Source: Megalobrama amblycephala (lineage: Eukaryota; Chordata; Actinopteri; Cypriniformes; Xenocyprididae). From it: 64,000 bases of DNA. The DNA is taken from assembly GCF_018812025.1 (NCBI RefSeq), contig NC_063053.1, positions 12,443,623-12,507,622 of the forward strand, given 5' to 3'. Below the pieces are notes generated by a model. That model worked only from the letters and a program-made list of their open reading frames with translations. It was not told where the DNA came from and ran no database searches. This document shows, piece by piece, positions 47,330-58,150 of this stretch; the stretch's first letter is position 1, and each line of letters begins with the position of its first letter. Position numbers and translations under genes: made by a program.

Positions 47330-48592
47330 ACTACAAACTTTGCTATACATCTCACTGTTTTTCAGCATCTTACTCCATGAGGGTCGTCCATTTAAGGCGA
47401 TTTTTAATACATGAGTTAAATTGGCAGCCATATTATTTCTACATTCAAAGGAAATGGAATTGCACAGACTCAACCTGATTTTATTTACATGATCTTTTCC
47501 TCAAGAATATTTTAAAGTATATGAACATGTTTGTATTGCCGATTAGCTTTAGGCGCAGTCCTCAGCCTAATCACGTAAGATTTTCCTCATGCGTGCTGGC
47601 TAACACATCACACATAAAAGCACACTTTGGAGCCTCTCTTTCCACGCTTGGAATGGTAAACATCATTAGGTGTGCTAAGTGCAACATTTATCGACTTAGA
47701 TTGGCGCAGCTATCAAAAGGAACTGAATGGTAGCCGGGGTTGGCTGGGTCCCTGCTCGTTGGCAGCAACGTTTTCAAAGAAAGGACAGAGACATCGTTAG
47801 AAAAATAGGATGCTTCAAAAAAAAATAAAAAATCCGATAAACAGTGCATAAACATGAAAGCAGACGCATTTAAAGAAGCATTCAAGAGTTGTCACAGCAG
47901 GATAAACTGCTTCCTAGGGGCCAGCGATGGCATACCATGATTTCGTCATTAGGGCTAAAGCGAAGTGAGTGTGTGTGTGTGTGATTGTGCAGCAAAAAGG
48001 AAGATGGAGGATGGGAATGAATGACATATTGTGAAATCTTTACCTACAAAGCAGAGTCTTCCTCCATGCAAATGAGTCTTCTGCTCCCTCTTGATAAGGA
48101 TCTGTTTGATGGGACACATGCGGAATATGAGGCGACTAATTCCCTTATTAGTATTCAACGCGGCTGATTGGCAAAAACCAGGGAGAGCCAGGCGCAGAGC
48201 TCTTGCTGCAAAACCCAATATTGATTTGTTTAATGGTGTCAGCGAGTCAAAAATCACAAATCTCCAGTCAATTGTTTATGAGGCTGTTAGCGGGGCAATG
48301 AATGCCCCTGGTTTAATTAATAACTCATTACAGAGATGTGATTATATGCTTGAGCTCCTAATGGACCCTGTCTGTTTCACAGATCCCGGGAAAGGTGTTT
48401 TGACAGAGCCAAGGGAAGAGAACGAGGCATCTGATGCACTCAAATCTCTGTTTGTCTTCCGTGACGTCTTTGTTTGTTTTGCCTCATGACTGGTCTAGCG
48501 TCACATGCATCTCTAAATTTCACGCTTTAACAAACTCTTCAGTGTGGGGATTTGGGCTCTGCAGCCCTACCCACAACAGAATGAGAATAGTT
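47330..48592. promoter_or_regulatory. Candidate non-coding regulatory block
   Basis: Transposon-free sequence with mixed composition and TAAT-rich motifs, such as GGTTTAATTAATAACTCATT near 48309. A 132-codon plus frame (48091-48489) and a 100-codon minus frame overlap each other and lack domains, so coding is unlikely. The poly-A run at 48594-48613 ends the block. Confidence 0.25.
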
Positions 48593-48622
48593 TGAAAAAA
48601 AAAAAAAAAAAAATGCTGTTAA

Positions 48623-48653
48623 AGGGGTAGTTCATCCAAAATGATTTTTGTCA
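48623..48653. mobile_element. Left-end remnant of a TTAA MITE
   Basis: After TTAA (48619-48622) it reads AGGGGTAGTTCATCCAAAAT and stops at TGTCA, where the TTAA of the next element starts. The rest of this MITE is not present on this side. Confidence 0.65.
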
Positions 48654-48845
48654 TTAACCCTATGAAGCCTACTGCATCATATTTGATACGCAAAATTCTA
48701 AGGCCTCTAAATGATCAAATGATGCTAAAAACCTGTTGTACACAATCTACTACACCCTTTCTACCATTTTTTATTCCAATGGATGACTTTAGACATTCTA
48801 CTAACTATAAGTAGCTTTGCAACTACATGTCAACGAGCAGTCAGT

Positions 48846-49216
48846 TGTAACGGCCAAGTTGAGTTGGTTTTCTGAGCTCAAATGCAGTTTATTCCATGAT
48901 TCAGAAAGCGCACAAAAGAAGCAATAACTTGAAAATAAACATAACTTAAACAGAAACTTGACTAAAGTATGACATGGACATGAAACGCACAACAGTGGAC
49001 TAAAGCATCAAAAAATGACAAAGCTAGACCAAGACACATGGCAAAATGAGGGCTATAAATACACAGATGAGCAAACAAGCAACACCTGAACGCAATGAAA
49101 CAATAAACCAATGAGAACGTAACACAAATGAAAACAAAAGCACATGGTATGAATACAAGAGAAACGTGGGAATCATGACATGACAACAAAGAGCCCAACC
49201 AAACACCAGACTTACA
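48846..49216 (-). mobile_element. Solo LTR with 5-bp target duplication
   Basis: Starts TGTAACGG and ends CTTACA (TG..CA termini), flanked by the direct repeat TCAGT (48841-48845, 49217-49221). On the minus strand it has a TATTTATAG TATA-like box near 49055, an AATAAA about 50 bases before the end, and ends GGCCGTTACA, a layout typical of Gypsy-type LTRs in fish. No internal region remains, so it is the product of LTR-LTR recombination. Confidence 0.8.
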
Positions 49217-49375
49217 TCAGTAGAGTATTAGACTGTCTGCTTAATATCTGCTAACACTTTATTTTGATGGACCTCCAACAGACATACTATTGACTATAAG
49301 TAACTTTGCCTCTACATGTCAACTTATTTTACTAAGCAGAACCCTAGCACCTAACCCTGACCTAACAGTCTACAG

Positions 49376-49567
49376 CAATGGTTTTCAAACCCGTTCTGGA
49401 GGCACCCCAGCCCTGCACATTTCGTATGTCTCCCTTATCAGACACACCCAATTTAGTTCTTGCAGTCTCTACTAACGAGCTGATGAGTTGAATTAGGTGT
49501 GATGAATGAGGGAGATACACAAAATGTGCAGGGCTGGGTGCCCCCAGGACAGGTTTAAAAACCACTG
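49376..49567. mobile_element. 192-bp hAT MITE (TIR CA.TGGTTTT.AAACC)
   Basis: Perfect 8-bp duplication GTCTACAG at 49368-49375 and 49568-49575. TIRs are CAATGGTTTTCAAACC and inverted CAGTGGTTTTTAAACC. The whole element is a hairpin (GCCCTGCACATTTCGTATGT against its complement). Non-coding. Confidence 0.92.
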
Positions 49568-50951
49568 GTCTACAGTCTACTAATACTTTAATGAAAGTTA
49601 GTTGACATGTAGTCGCAAAGTTACTTTTATTTAGTGGAGTGTCTAAAGCAGACCATTGAAATAAAGCATAAACGAACATTTATTGGACTGAAGCAAGTTA
49701 AGTTTTCAAGTATGATCAGACTTTTGAAGAACGTCTATTTCATAATTGTATTTCATCACTGTATTGCAATGAATTATATGTTTTGCCCCCCACAATAAAA
49801 ATTGCAGAGCTATGATCATAAAAGAATTTAAATATCGCACTTATTGAGATATAATTGCTAACTGATATTTATATGTATTTTATGTAAGAAGTCTCCTATA
49901 CTGTTATAAAGATCTCTTTGATTTACATTGCCATTTTATCTTACTTTTTGTAAAAATGTCAGAAACTGCACCAAATTGCATTTTTTTTTTTATATCAATT
50001 TTGGTCTCTGAATAAAATCAAGGCGTTTTTTCCTTCTAGAGTATAAGCACCATATTCTCCTATTTCATACTATATGAGCCAAGATGTATCAAATATAACA
50101 CTCAACAAAAAACACATATGTAAACTTTAGTATGTAAACTAGGGGTGTAATGATACCCTCATGTCACAATTTGATACATATCACGATACTGAACTCACAA
50201 TACGATATTATTGCGATACTCTAAAACATATGGTAAAGGATAACAAAAAATGTACTGTTGATTTAAATGGATTTTTTCCCCTCACACAGTAATTTTAACT
50301 GAGTGAACTATGCACAACACATATTGTCACTATCCACGATACGACATTAGCCCTATTCGGACGGGACTAGTTTTCCAAACGACGTTTGAGTAACAATTCT
50401 TATCAACCTACGTCTGTGATTTTATGTACGGATTCGGACGGGACTAACATCTCCGTGTTTATTACCGAGGTAGGAGTGTCTGTGTTTTACATGTGGGCAT
50501 TTCAGAAGATCACGTGTTCAGATATTTATAAAGTAATATAAAGTAAAAGTATAAGATAAATATAATATAAGTAAAATATAAAGTAAAACGTCGTAACACA
50601 TTTAGTGTTTTGTAAACATTTTATAAAAATTGTAGTGTGAAAAAACTAAACATACATTTATCATCATGATTTAATAGAACTGGGTTCTTATAATAAACCC
50701 ACTGGAATAAAAAGTTTTAACTTATATAATTTACACATTATGTAATTAAGTGCAGAAATGAAAGTAATCTTACCTGAAACTGATATTACAGTAGCCAGTC
50801 TTAACAGTTTACGTGATTTGGCTCTTCTTGTTGATTTTTTTTTTTTTATTTCTTCGCAGTGTACCAAACACATCTACATCCATTATCGGTGCGCAAAAAG
50901 CAGAAACTTGAATACCGGCCATGATACCGGCACGATAGCGAGAGATTGTAC

Positions 50952-52063
50952 CAGGCCCGGTACTAGGCTTGCTTGACTGGGGGGGCAATCACAAATTTTG
51001 GTAGGGCAGCATTTTCTAGGCTAATATTCATAGCTAACTTTTTGTTTTTTTGATTCATCAAGAATCGTCTTGTGGCTAACAAATTATAGGCTATAGCCTA
51101 ATTTGTACTGGCTATGTAGGCCATGTGAATTATTTATGGACATAATAAGGGGCGGAGCCAGACATTGTAAACATTCGGGGCTTAACCGAAATCTATATTT
51201 GTCCAATGACATTTTAATTTACTGACATGAAAGGAGCGTTTTTTGTGGTATTCTTGGTTAAAGTTCATAAAATGTACATTATATACCATCATCTAGGGGG
51301 GTCTGGGGGCACGCCCCCCGGTAAGAAATTTTTGTGTATTTTAAGGTTAAATGCATCAGTCTGGTGCACTTTGGAAGCTCAAAACTGAGAGCTTCAACCC
51401 ATGTACAGAGTGCAAATGGAACAAAGAAACAGCATTGACTTGTACCTGGTCATGAAAGAGGGCTCAAACATCTTTTTATTTGTGATATAGAGTCTCAGTC
51501 TACATTGTATTTTCGGATGCACACTTCTCTTTAAAACACGCAGCACAGAAACCTCAAACCTGAAAGATTCAGGGCTTTTGGAAAAACATTTGGGGTTCCA
51601 GCCCCCTTAGCCCACCCCTAGCGCCGCCCCTGGATATAATGTTCAAATTATTCATTGTTAACGAAATTACTGAGGAAATGTTCGCTGACAGCTATCTCAG
51701 CATGCAGAAAATATGTTCGGCTGATGCAGATGTGATCCTCATTGTGATATTTTTTTTAGGCTACTTGCTTGAAGATTAGGTGTACACTTGTTTTCGACGT
51801 GTTTTCTGATTAATGTTCGTTACTTCCCAGTTCGCATGTTTTTGGATTTTAAGTCCATTTTTGTGAGATTAAATATCATTATAAGCATAATATTCACTTT
51901 TTTTTCTGTGATTAAAGTGGCCGATCCTTATTCAATAGATGAGACGTTTTTAATGTTTATGTAGGCTTATTCATTTTTATTGTTGGCTGCACATTTTTGG
52001 GGGGGCACAAGGAAATTCTGGGGGGCAATGCCCCCCCTAGCCCCCCCCCTAGACCCTGCCCTG
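50952..52063. mobile_element. hAT element (TIR CAGG.C.GG), layer 4
   Basis: Perfect 8-bp duplication GATTGTAC (50944-50951, 52064-52071). The left TIR reads CAGGCCCGGTACTAG and the right inverted CAGGGCAGGGTCTAGGGG, partly diverged. The interior carries the C/G-run sequences (GGGGGCACGCCCCCCGG) that I associate with this teleost repeat type. It lacks a transposase frame. It is itself split by layer 5. Confidence 0.85.
51147..51632. mobile_element. hAT element (TIR (C)AGGGGCGG), layer 5, innermost
   Basis: Ends: AAGGGGCGGAGCCAG and inverted CAGGGGCGGCGC. The 8-bp duplication is GACATAAT (51139-51146) against GATATAAT (51633-51640), 7 of 8. The 486-base interior includes GGGGCACGCCCCCC and ACACGCAGCACAG; no protein is encoded. 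It is the youngest of the five nested insertions by position. Confidence 0.78.
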
Positions 52064-52424
52064 GATTGTACGGTAGTTCACGTTGACCAAAACCCACAAG
52101 AAAAAGCGTTTTGGAAAAAACATTTTCGGAAATCACAGACATTCGCATTCGGACGGGATTAGATTTCTCTGAGGACCGCCGAGTTTGACGAAAAACAGTA
52201 GGTAATTTGCTCTGGAATTTTTACAGAGGTCGTGTGAGAAAAAGACAGACATGGCAGATTCGGACGGGATTAAAATCTCAAAGTACGTCTGTGAAACAGA
52301 AATTTCTCTAACGTCCCCCTGTGAAACTAGTCCTGTCCGAATAGGGCTATTGTTGCATTTTTGTATTGCGATATATTGTGACACGATATATTGTTACACC
52401 CCTATTGTAAACATGTATGTGTAG

Positions 52425-52427
<3 letters not shown>

Positions 52428-52463
<36 letters not shown>
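52428..52463. repeat. (TA)n microsatellite
   Basis: About 36 bases of TA, inside the right end of the layer-1 element. Confidence 0.95.
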
Positions 52464-52465
<2 letters not shown>

Positions 52466-52540
52466 TCTAAAGGTTAAATAAACTGCTCCATTATAAAAAA
52501 TAAGCTTTTTTTGTGACTATCTTTTCATATGTCAGGCTTT

Positions 52541-52849
52541 ACAGGGTTAAAAAACATCAACAATTATAATTCAGTCATTATTAACTCATGTCGTTCCAAA
52601 CCTGTAACACAAAAGAAGATATTTTGAAGAATGTTTTACCTGTTTTTGTCCAAACAATGAAAGTCATTGGTGTCCAACACTGCACAACATTGGACCCCCA
52701 TTGACTTTCATTGTATGCACAATAAAATACATTTTTCAAAATATGTTTCATTTGTGTTCCACAGAACACAGAATCCCATACAGCTTTGGAACGACATGAC
52801 GGTGAGTAAATAATGATGGAATTTTCATTCTTGGGTGAACTATTCCTTT
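52541..52849. mobile_element. TTAA-type MITE, left end degraded
   Basis: Contains CATGTCGTTCCAAACCTGTA, GAAGATATTTTGAAGAATGT, the internal hairpin ACAATGAAAGTCATTGG against CCCATTGACTTTCATTG, and the right end GAATTTTCATTCTTGGGTGA then ACTATTCCTTTA. The left terminus merges with the end of the layer-1 element. Confidence 0.75.
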
Positions 52850-54756
52850 ACCTAAGGTCAGCAAGTGTGTAGCGCTCGAACAGAACTGCAGAACTAAGTT
52901 CTTAAAGTACCATGTCTTATCAAAATTAATTCTATGACAGAGATGTTCCATTACCCAAGTTCTTTTCTGCCTTTTTAAAGTAAACACACACTTAAATTTC
53001 AGATTTGTACTCATGTCTCTTTGCAAGAATATTACACAGAGTTTCAGATATGCTTTACAGAGCCAAACAGAGGAGGTCTCTATTTAGAGGCAGAATAAGA
53101 GCAGTCATTACAGGCATATTTCAGTCCACTGTGAGCTGCTGGTCTGCCCCTGCTGTTATTGTTATTTTCTCTATTCCTTGATGGCCACTAAAGCGGAAAA
53201 ATGGATCCGCACTTGGGCAGAAATATGAGGCTTCATGGAGTTAAACATTCAAATCCATGCTGCAGCTTACACACACACACAAACGCACACACACACACCA
53301 CCAGCCCAACACACACACATCCTCCTTCCATTTTATTCTCTCTGACAGGATTAGCTGGTCTGCGGTGTTAGAAATACATTAAGTGGACCTTTGCAGGCCA
53401 CTTATTATGCTTGATTATGCAGCTGGAATGGGGAAGGTAGGCGTTGTTTGTAGTTAAATAACTTCTGAGATGCTTTTTTTCCCTTTTCTTTTTCCCCTTC
53501 CCTCCCTTTCTTTTTTTTTAAAGTGACCGTCTTCAAAGCATAAACGGGTCAGCAGCTCTGCCACAAGACTAAGATTGATTTCCACCCTCCTACTCCTTTG
53601 TTCCCGCAGTTTTAAAGCAGGCAGGATCTGGTAAATTAGTTTGTCCATTAATGAAACAGCCAATGAAACTCCCATAAAAGTTCAAAATAGCAAAACAATG
53701 GCAAAGCACCTCGTAGGTACAGGCCAAAAAGCAGGAGGCTGCAGTGTTCTCGGGCTAATGAAACGGTTAACTTGTGTTGGAGAACAGATAGGATTATGTT
53801 CCATCTGGGCTGTGGGCCAGCCTATAGGTATGATGTAAATTAACTTGAATTACAATAAATAGTCTCACCAGCTGTCCATCTCCCCACTGTTCGCTGCCTG
53901 ATTAGAGTGTGCTATGCTGTAATGCATTCTGGGATGTGTTGGGGTCAGAGAGAAATATAACACATCGTCGTCATCAGACTGAGCCGCCCTCTCTTCAACC
54001 CCCTAAACTACCATCATCATCTCAGCCTCTTATGTTTGGACAGCTGGCACCAAACAAGCCGAGAGTGTTTCGACTTAAAACAAGTGGACAATTCAACTGC
54101 TTTTCCCAAACTTTGCATAAAATCAAGCGTTTGATGGGTGGGTGTGAGAATCACAGAGACAGGCGCAGAATGAGACACATAGAAACAGACAGAAAAACAA
54201 ACAGAGAGATAGACAGTCTGACAAATTACAATTACGAGATAATGTATTAGCCTGCATAGCTCATATCGCTAAAAGGGGAAACGGTTTCATTTGTATGAAG
54301 CTCTTTAGAGGGATTTAACTTTGAGGGCCTCTAAGTCAACAACATTAAAAAGAGGCCGTTAAGATATTACAGAAACAAGAACATGATTTCATTTTGATTT
54401 CAGTTAGGTTTTCAGTTTTATAAAAACATTAAAATAAAAAATGTTAGGTTTTAAAAGATGAAGTCTATTCAGAGACTTTGTGGTTGTCAAACATTAGTGG
54501 AACATGTTAATGTGATGAACTACACCTGCTTGGACATCTACATCTGTTAGGACACCTGTGTGAACTTGAGGGGAACCGACTTCATATATCCACCAAAATC
54601 ACTTTGAGACCACCAAGTTAGCTTTGACAGAAAGGTCTTGTATCATTTGCTGGCTTGGATATTCTGTTATTTAACGCAATAACATTTAGAATTTTATCTC
54701 CAAATACTTTTTGGGGCTGCTTTATATTAAAAGTGCTAACAAATATAAAAGTATTC
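52850..54756. other. Non-genic sequence, CA-rich at 53270-53320
   Basis: Frames of up to 113 codons (53909-54250) lack domains. 53100-53900 is of mixed composition, with GTCCATTAATGAAACAGCCA near 53643, and could be regulatory. Imperfect CA repeats lie at about 53271-53321 and a CT/T-rich tract at 53470-53520. Confidence 0.4.
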
Positions 54757-55978
54757 GGTAACACTTTAGTATAGGGAACACGTATAAACTATTAACAACG
54801 ACTTTTCCCTTAAAGGTGCCCTAGATTATGTTTTTAAAAGATGTAATATAAGTCTAAGGTGTCCCCTGAATGTGTCTGTAAAGTTTCAGCTCAAAATACC
54901 CCATAGATTTTTTTTAATTAATTTTTTTAACTGCCTATTTTGGAGCATCATTATAAACGCGCCGATTTTATGCTGCGGCCCCTTTAAATCCCGTGCTCTC
55001 CGCCCACAGAGCTCGCGCTTGCCTTAAACAGTGCCTTAACAAAGTTTACACAGCTAATATAACCCTCAAAATGGATCTTTACAAAGTGTTCGTCATGCAT
55101 GCGGCATGCATGCATCGGATTATGTGAGTATTGTATACTGTTATATTGTTTACTTCTGATTTTGAATGAGTTTGATAGTGCTCCGTGGCTAACGGGTAAT
55201 GCTACACTGTTGGAGAGATTTATAAAGAATGAAGTTGTGTTTATGAATTATACAGACTGCAACTGTTAAAAAATGAAAATAGCGATGGCTCTCTTGTCTC
55301 CGTAAATACAGTAATAACCGATGGTAACTTTAACCACATTTAACTGTACATTAGCAACATGCTAACGAAACATTTAGAAACACAGTTTACAAATATCACT
55401 AAAAATATCATGTTATCATGGATCATGTCAGTTATTATTGCTCCATCTGCCATTTTTCGCTATTGTTCTTGCTTGCTTACCTAGTCTGATGATTTGGTTG
55501 TGCACAACCAGACGTTAATACTGGCTGCCCTTGTCTAATGCCTTTTATAATGTTGGAAACGTGGGCTGGCATATGCAAATATTGGGGGCGTACACCCCGA
55601 CTGTTACGTAACAATCGGTGTTATGTTGAGATTCGCCTGTTCTTCTGAGGTCTTTTAAACAAATGAGATTTATATAAGTAGGAGGAAACAATGGAGTTTG
55701 AGACTCACTGTATGTCATTTCCATGTACTGAACTCTTGTTATTTAACTATGCCAAGATAAATTCAATTTTTCATTCGAGGGCACCTTTAATAAACACCTA
55801 ATTTATTGCTTATTAATAGTTAGTAAGTTAGTAGTTAAGTTTAGGTATTGGATAGGATTAAGAATGTCAAGCAGAATAAGGAATTAATATGTGCTCAAGT
55901 ACTAATAAATAGTCAATATTCTTGTAATATGCATGCTAATAAGCAACTAGTTAAAAGACCCTAAAATAAAGTGTTACC
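54757..55978. mobile_element. GGTAACACTTTA element, outer layer
   Basis: Ends: GGTAACACTTTAGTATAGGG and inverted GGTAACACTTTATTTTAGGG. The right part has TGCTTATTAATAGTTAGTAA and ATATGCATGCTAATAAGC, recognised from a widespread cyprinid repeat. It is interrupted at TTTTCCC by the element at 54814-55786. Confidence 0.8.
54814..55786 (+). mobile_element. TTAA-target element (TIR AGGTGCCCT), inner layer
   Basis: TTAA at 54810-54813 and 55787-55790; TIRs AGGTGCCCT.G at both ends. Removing it with one TTAA restores CTTTTCCCTTAATAAAC of the host. The interior has an ATG at 55071 with a short frame MDLYKVFVMHAACMHRI that reaches a GTGAGT donor at about 55126, and a promoter-like GC-rich stretch upstream. 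Like X, Y and 18312-19233 it appears to keep a first exon of a parent element. I recognise the sequence as a common cyprinid repeat. Confidence 0.87.
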
Positions 55979-55984
55979 AAGAAC

Positions 55985-57600
55985 TCATATCAACACAAAA
56001 AATATGGTTGGTCATTTTAATAATAATTTAAACACTGTGTGTGTGTGTTGCCTTTACATTTCACAGCCGTGTTATTTCATTATTATATACACTATTTTAG
56101 TTTTTACTATTTGACTATTAGGCTATATTTTTGTTTTATTGTTTAGTTTAATTTTTTGCAATTTTGTTATGTGCTTTTTTTTTAGAACTTCACTTTTATT
56201 TTAGTTAGTAATTTTAGTACTTCAACTTTTTCATCTACAATTTATATTTTGTTTTATTTTAGCTATATTTCAATTAACAGAAATGTTGCAAAGCAACAAA
56301 TTGAGTGTCAAATCTGCTAGAGGTGCACAAATCACTGATTTCACAATAAATAAATGTAATGAAAGGGAATAAATATAAAAAAAAGAATCATGTCAATAGC
56401 TATTTCAGTAATACCTTGACCTCACACTCTGCAGTAGCATAGACGCAAGTGGCAAAAGGGATCAGGGTAACCAACAAAAGCAAGAGCACACAGCTCACGG
56501 ACAGAGGAGCATTTATTTGAACAGTAGTAAAGCTCTCCAAAAGCAGGCGCGATCAGTAGAGTCCAGGCCTTCGGGTCAAAGGTGTAAAGCCTGCAGACTT
56601 TTAAACCATTTCACTCCCAGATTGACACCTCATCTCTGCCCTGACACATCTGATCCCAAAGACCAGGAACCCCTTTCCATCCCGATTAAAAAACATGCAC
56701 CAGCGGTTACCATTTAACACCTGTTCGCCCTAATTTCCATTCTGGGGTACGCAATGGATTTCAAATCATTTATCACTTCCTAAAGTGCTTCCACATGTGA
56801 GCTCCCTCCTCCCTTTTTCTGGAAAGCCCTTTCCCACCTCCGGCCAACCTTTTCCAAATGTATTAAAATTCATTTGGGCCCAAAGAAGTTCAGACACTGA
56901 TGTTTCATTGTGGTGATGTCTGGTAATTATTAGACCAAATTACGGGTCCTGCTTGTGACTTGACAAGGTAGACTTCATGTTAAAGTAGGGTGGGGGTGAG
57001 GGGGATAAGGTTTAAATTTGGAGGGGTGGTCTGTGGGGCTTTGTGGACTTTAAATGGGCTCTCCTGTACTGGGGTGTCAGTCATTGGCCCAACAGATCGC
57101 CACTGTGGAAACACGTTGGCAGTTTGGGACTGCGGGAGTCCCACAGGGGCCTGTACTGGGACCACTTGAGAAGTCAATGTCAGATGTGTAGCAATAAGAA
57201 TCAGCCAGGTCAGTCTGGTGTAGTTTTTATAGCAAATATATACACTACAGTATTTGATTACAAATTCCACCACGCAATCATGGTAATAATAGAAATTCTG
57301 TAGGTTTATTTATGTTCTCAAGCAACTGCTGTATGTCTGAAAATCACAGATCATCTACGTGCATATGTGGAAGGGCTGAGATGAATCGCCCACTACATAC
57401 ATTTTCCAGACCTAAAGCGATAATGCAATGTCATCGATTACGCATCGTATGGATATAATTGGTGGAAACTTCTCCTAAAGGTCTTCTGATGTCATAAATA
57501 CAGTAATACAAAATTCATATTGTTTAAGCCATTTTTAGAGTTATTGTGATTTAGTAGGCTATTTAAAAAAAAAAGTTTAAATTAAGTTTCAGTGTGACTA
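55985..57600. other. Non-genic sequence
   Basis: About 56085-56285 is T-rich and may be a decayed inverted copy of the repeat at 47148-47325. 56480-57250 looks unique. Frames of 66-97 codons at 56517-57303 overlap on opposite strands without domains. Confidence 0.4.
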
Positions 57601-57639
57601 AATATCAAAAGAAGCAAACTCTTCTGCTAATTTCTGGAG

Positions 57640-58150
57640 AACTGCTGCCACACTATAATGTAATGAGAGGGTGTAGAGGGAAATCACACTTTAACTTAAT
57701 TAAAACTCTGAACTGCTACATTTATTGTTTACCAAATAGGTTTGTAACATATTTGCTCCATCTTTGAAACAAGAATTGTTAGAAACCATACAGTAAGTGT
57801 TCTTAATTAGAGCTGTGCTGTAAAAATGTGCACTAATCAGATATGCTTAATAACAAAGTCCATGAAATTACTAATTAGAATTTCATTAAAAGGTACTGCT
57901 TTATCGTCAAAGGAAATCGTAACCTTTAAAATGCTTTCAGGAAGGCACATGCCTCTTCAAATGAGAAAAAAAGGAGGAAATTGATGGCTTTTGATGTAAT
58001 ATCTCATTTAGGATTCAAGCTAAATTGGGCTATTTAAACATGTCATTGTTTTGAGCGTAATTTATCAGACTAATTAACACGCGTTATTACTTGGGTTGGG
58101 CAGCTGACAGCATTTTGTGCTTCTCCAGCTTCCTAAATTGTCAAGCATCT
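57640..58150. promoter_or_regulatory. Candidate enhancer with four TAATTA sites
   Basis: TAATTA cores lie at 57697-57702, 57804-57809, 57872-57877 and 58071-58076, in transposon-free sequence. TAATTA is the core bound by Antp-, Lhx-, Prrx- and similar homeodomain proteins. Clustering in about 380 bases of unique DNA resembles developmental enhancers, but AT-rich DNA yields such sites by chance too. Conservation or open-chromatin data would settle it. Confidence 0.3.

Larger units (their letters stand above)
48766..49670. mobile_element. Two adjacent copies of the CTTTATTTTGATGG element
   Basis: The second copy (about 49250-49670) has inverted ends, ACACTTTATTTTGATGGACC against the inverted ATGCTTTATTTCAATGGTCT. 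ACTATAAGTA(G/A)CTTTGC and ACATGTCAAC occur at 48805-48833, at 49295-49323 and inverted at 49600-49625. The first copy is cut by a solo LTR and the second by a small hAT element. Confidence 0.65.
50350..52347. mobile_element. TA-target element with ATTCGGACGGGA repeats, layer 3
   Basis: Flanked by TA (50348-50349, 52348-52349). Ends: GCCCTATTCGGACGGGACTA and inverted GCCCTATTCGGACAGGACTA. ATTCGGACGGGA(C/T)TA recurs at about 50355, 50432, 52147 and 52258, plus inverted at the right end, as expected of transposase binding sites. I do not recognise the family. The TA duplication would fit Tc1/mariner-like or other TA-targeting superfamilies. No coding frame remains. Confidence 0.75.
50140..52404. 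mobile_element. hAT element (TIR TAGGGGTGTAA), layer 2
   Basis: TIR TAGGGGTGTAA is perfect at both ends. The 8-bp duplication is ATGTAAAC (50132-50139) against TTGTAAAC (52405-52412), 7 of 8. Subterminal GCGATA and ACGATA motifs lie near both ends. Only about 270 bases are its own; the rest is layers 3 to 5. No transposase. Confidence 0.9.
48658..52546. mobile_element. TTAA-target element (TIR CCCT.T.AAGCCT), layer 1 of a five-layer nest
   Basis: Flanked by TTAA (48654-48657, 52547-52550). Ends: CCCTATGAAGCCT and inverted CCCTGTAAAGCCT, 11 of 13 matching. A CCCT-type TIR with TTAA duplication fits piggyBac. Its own sequence is about 48658-48765, 49670-50131 and 52413-52546; everything else is later insertions. 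No transposase is seen. A TA microsatellite lies near the right end. Confidence 0.65.

Noticed and set aside
48091..48489. Longest open frame in the window (132 codons, plus strand)
   Set aside because: It overlaps a 100-codon minus-strand frame, shows no domain, hydrophobic pattern or splice context, and its length is within chance for a 64-kb AT-moderate window.
48619..52849. One TTAA MITE cleanly split into halves at 48623-48653 and 52551-52849 by the layer-1 element
   Set aside because: The two pieces overlap: both contain the segment corresponding to ATGAAAATTCTGTCATTA. The right piece may be a separate degraded MITE, so a sixth nesting layer is not claimed.
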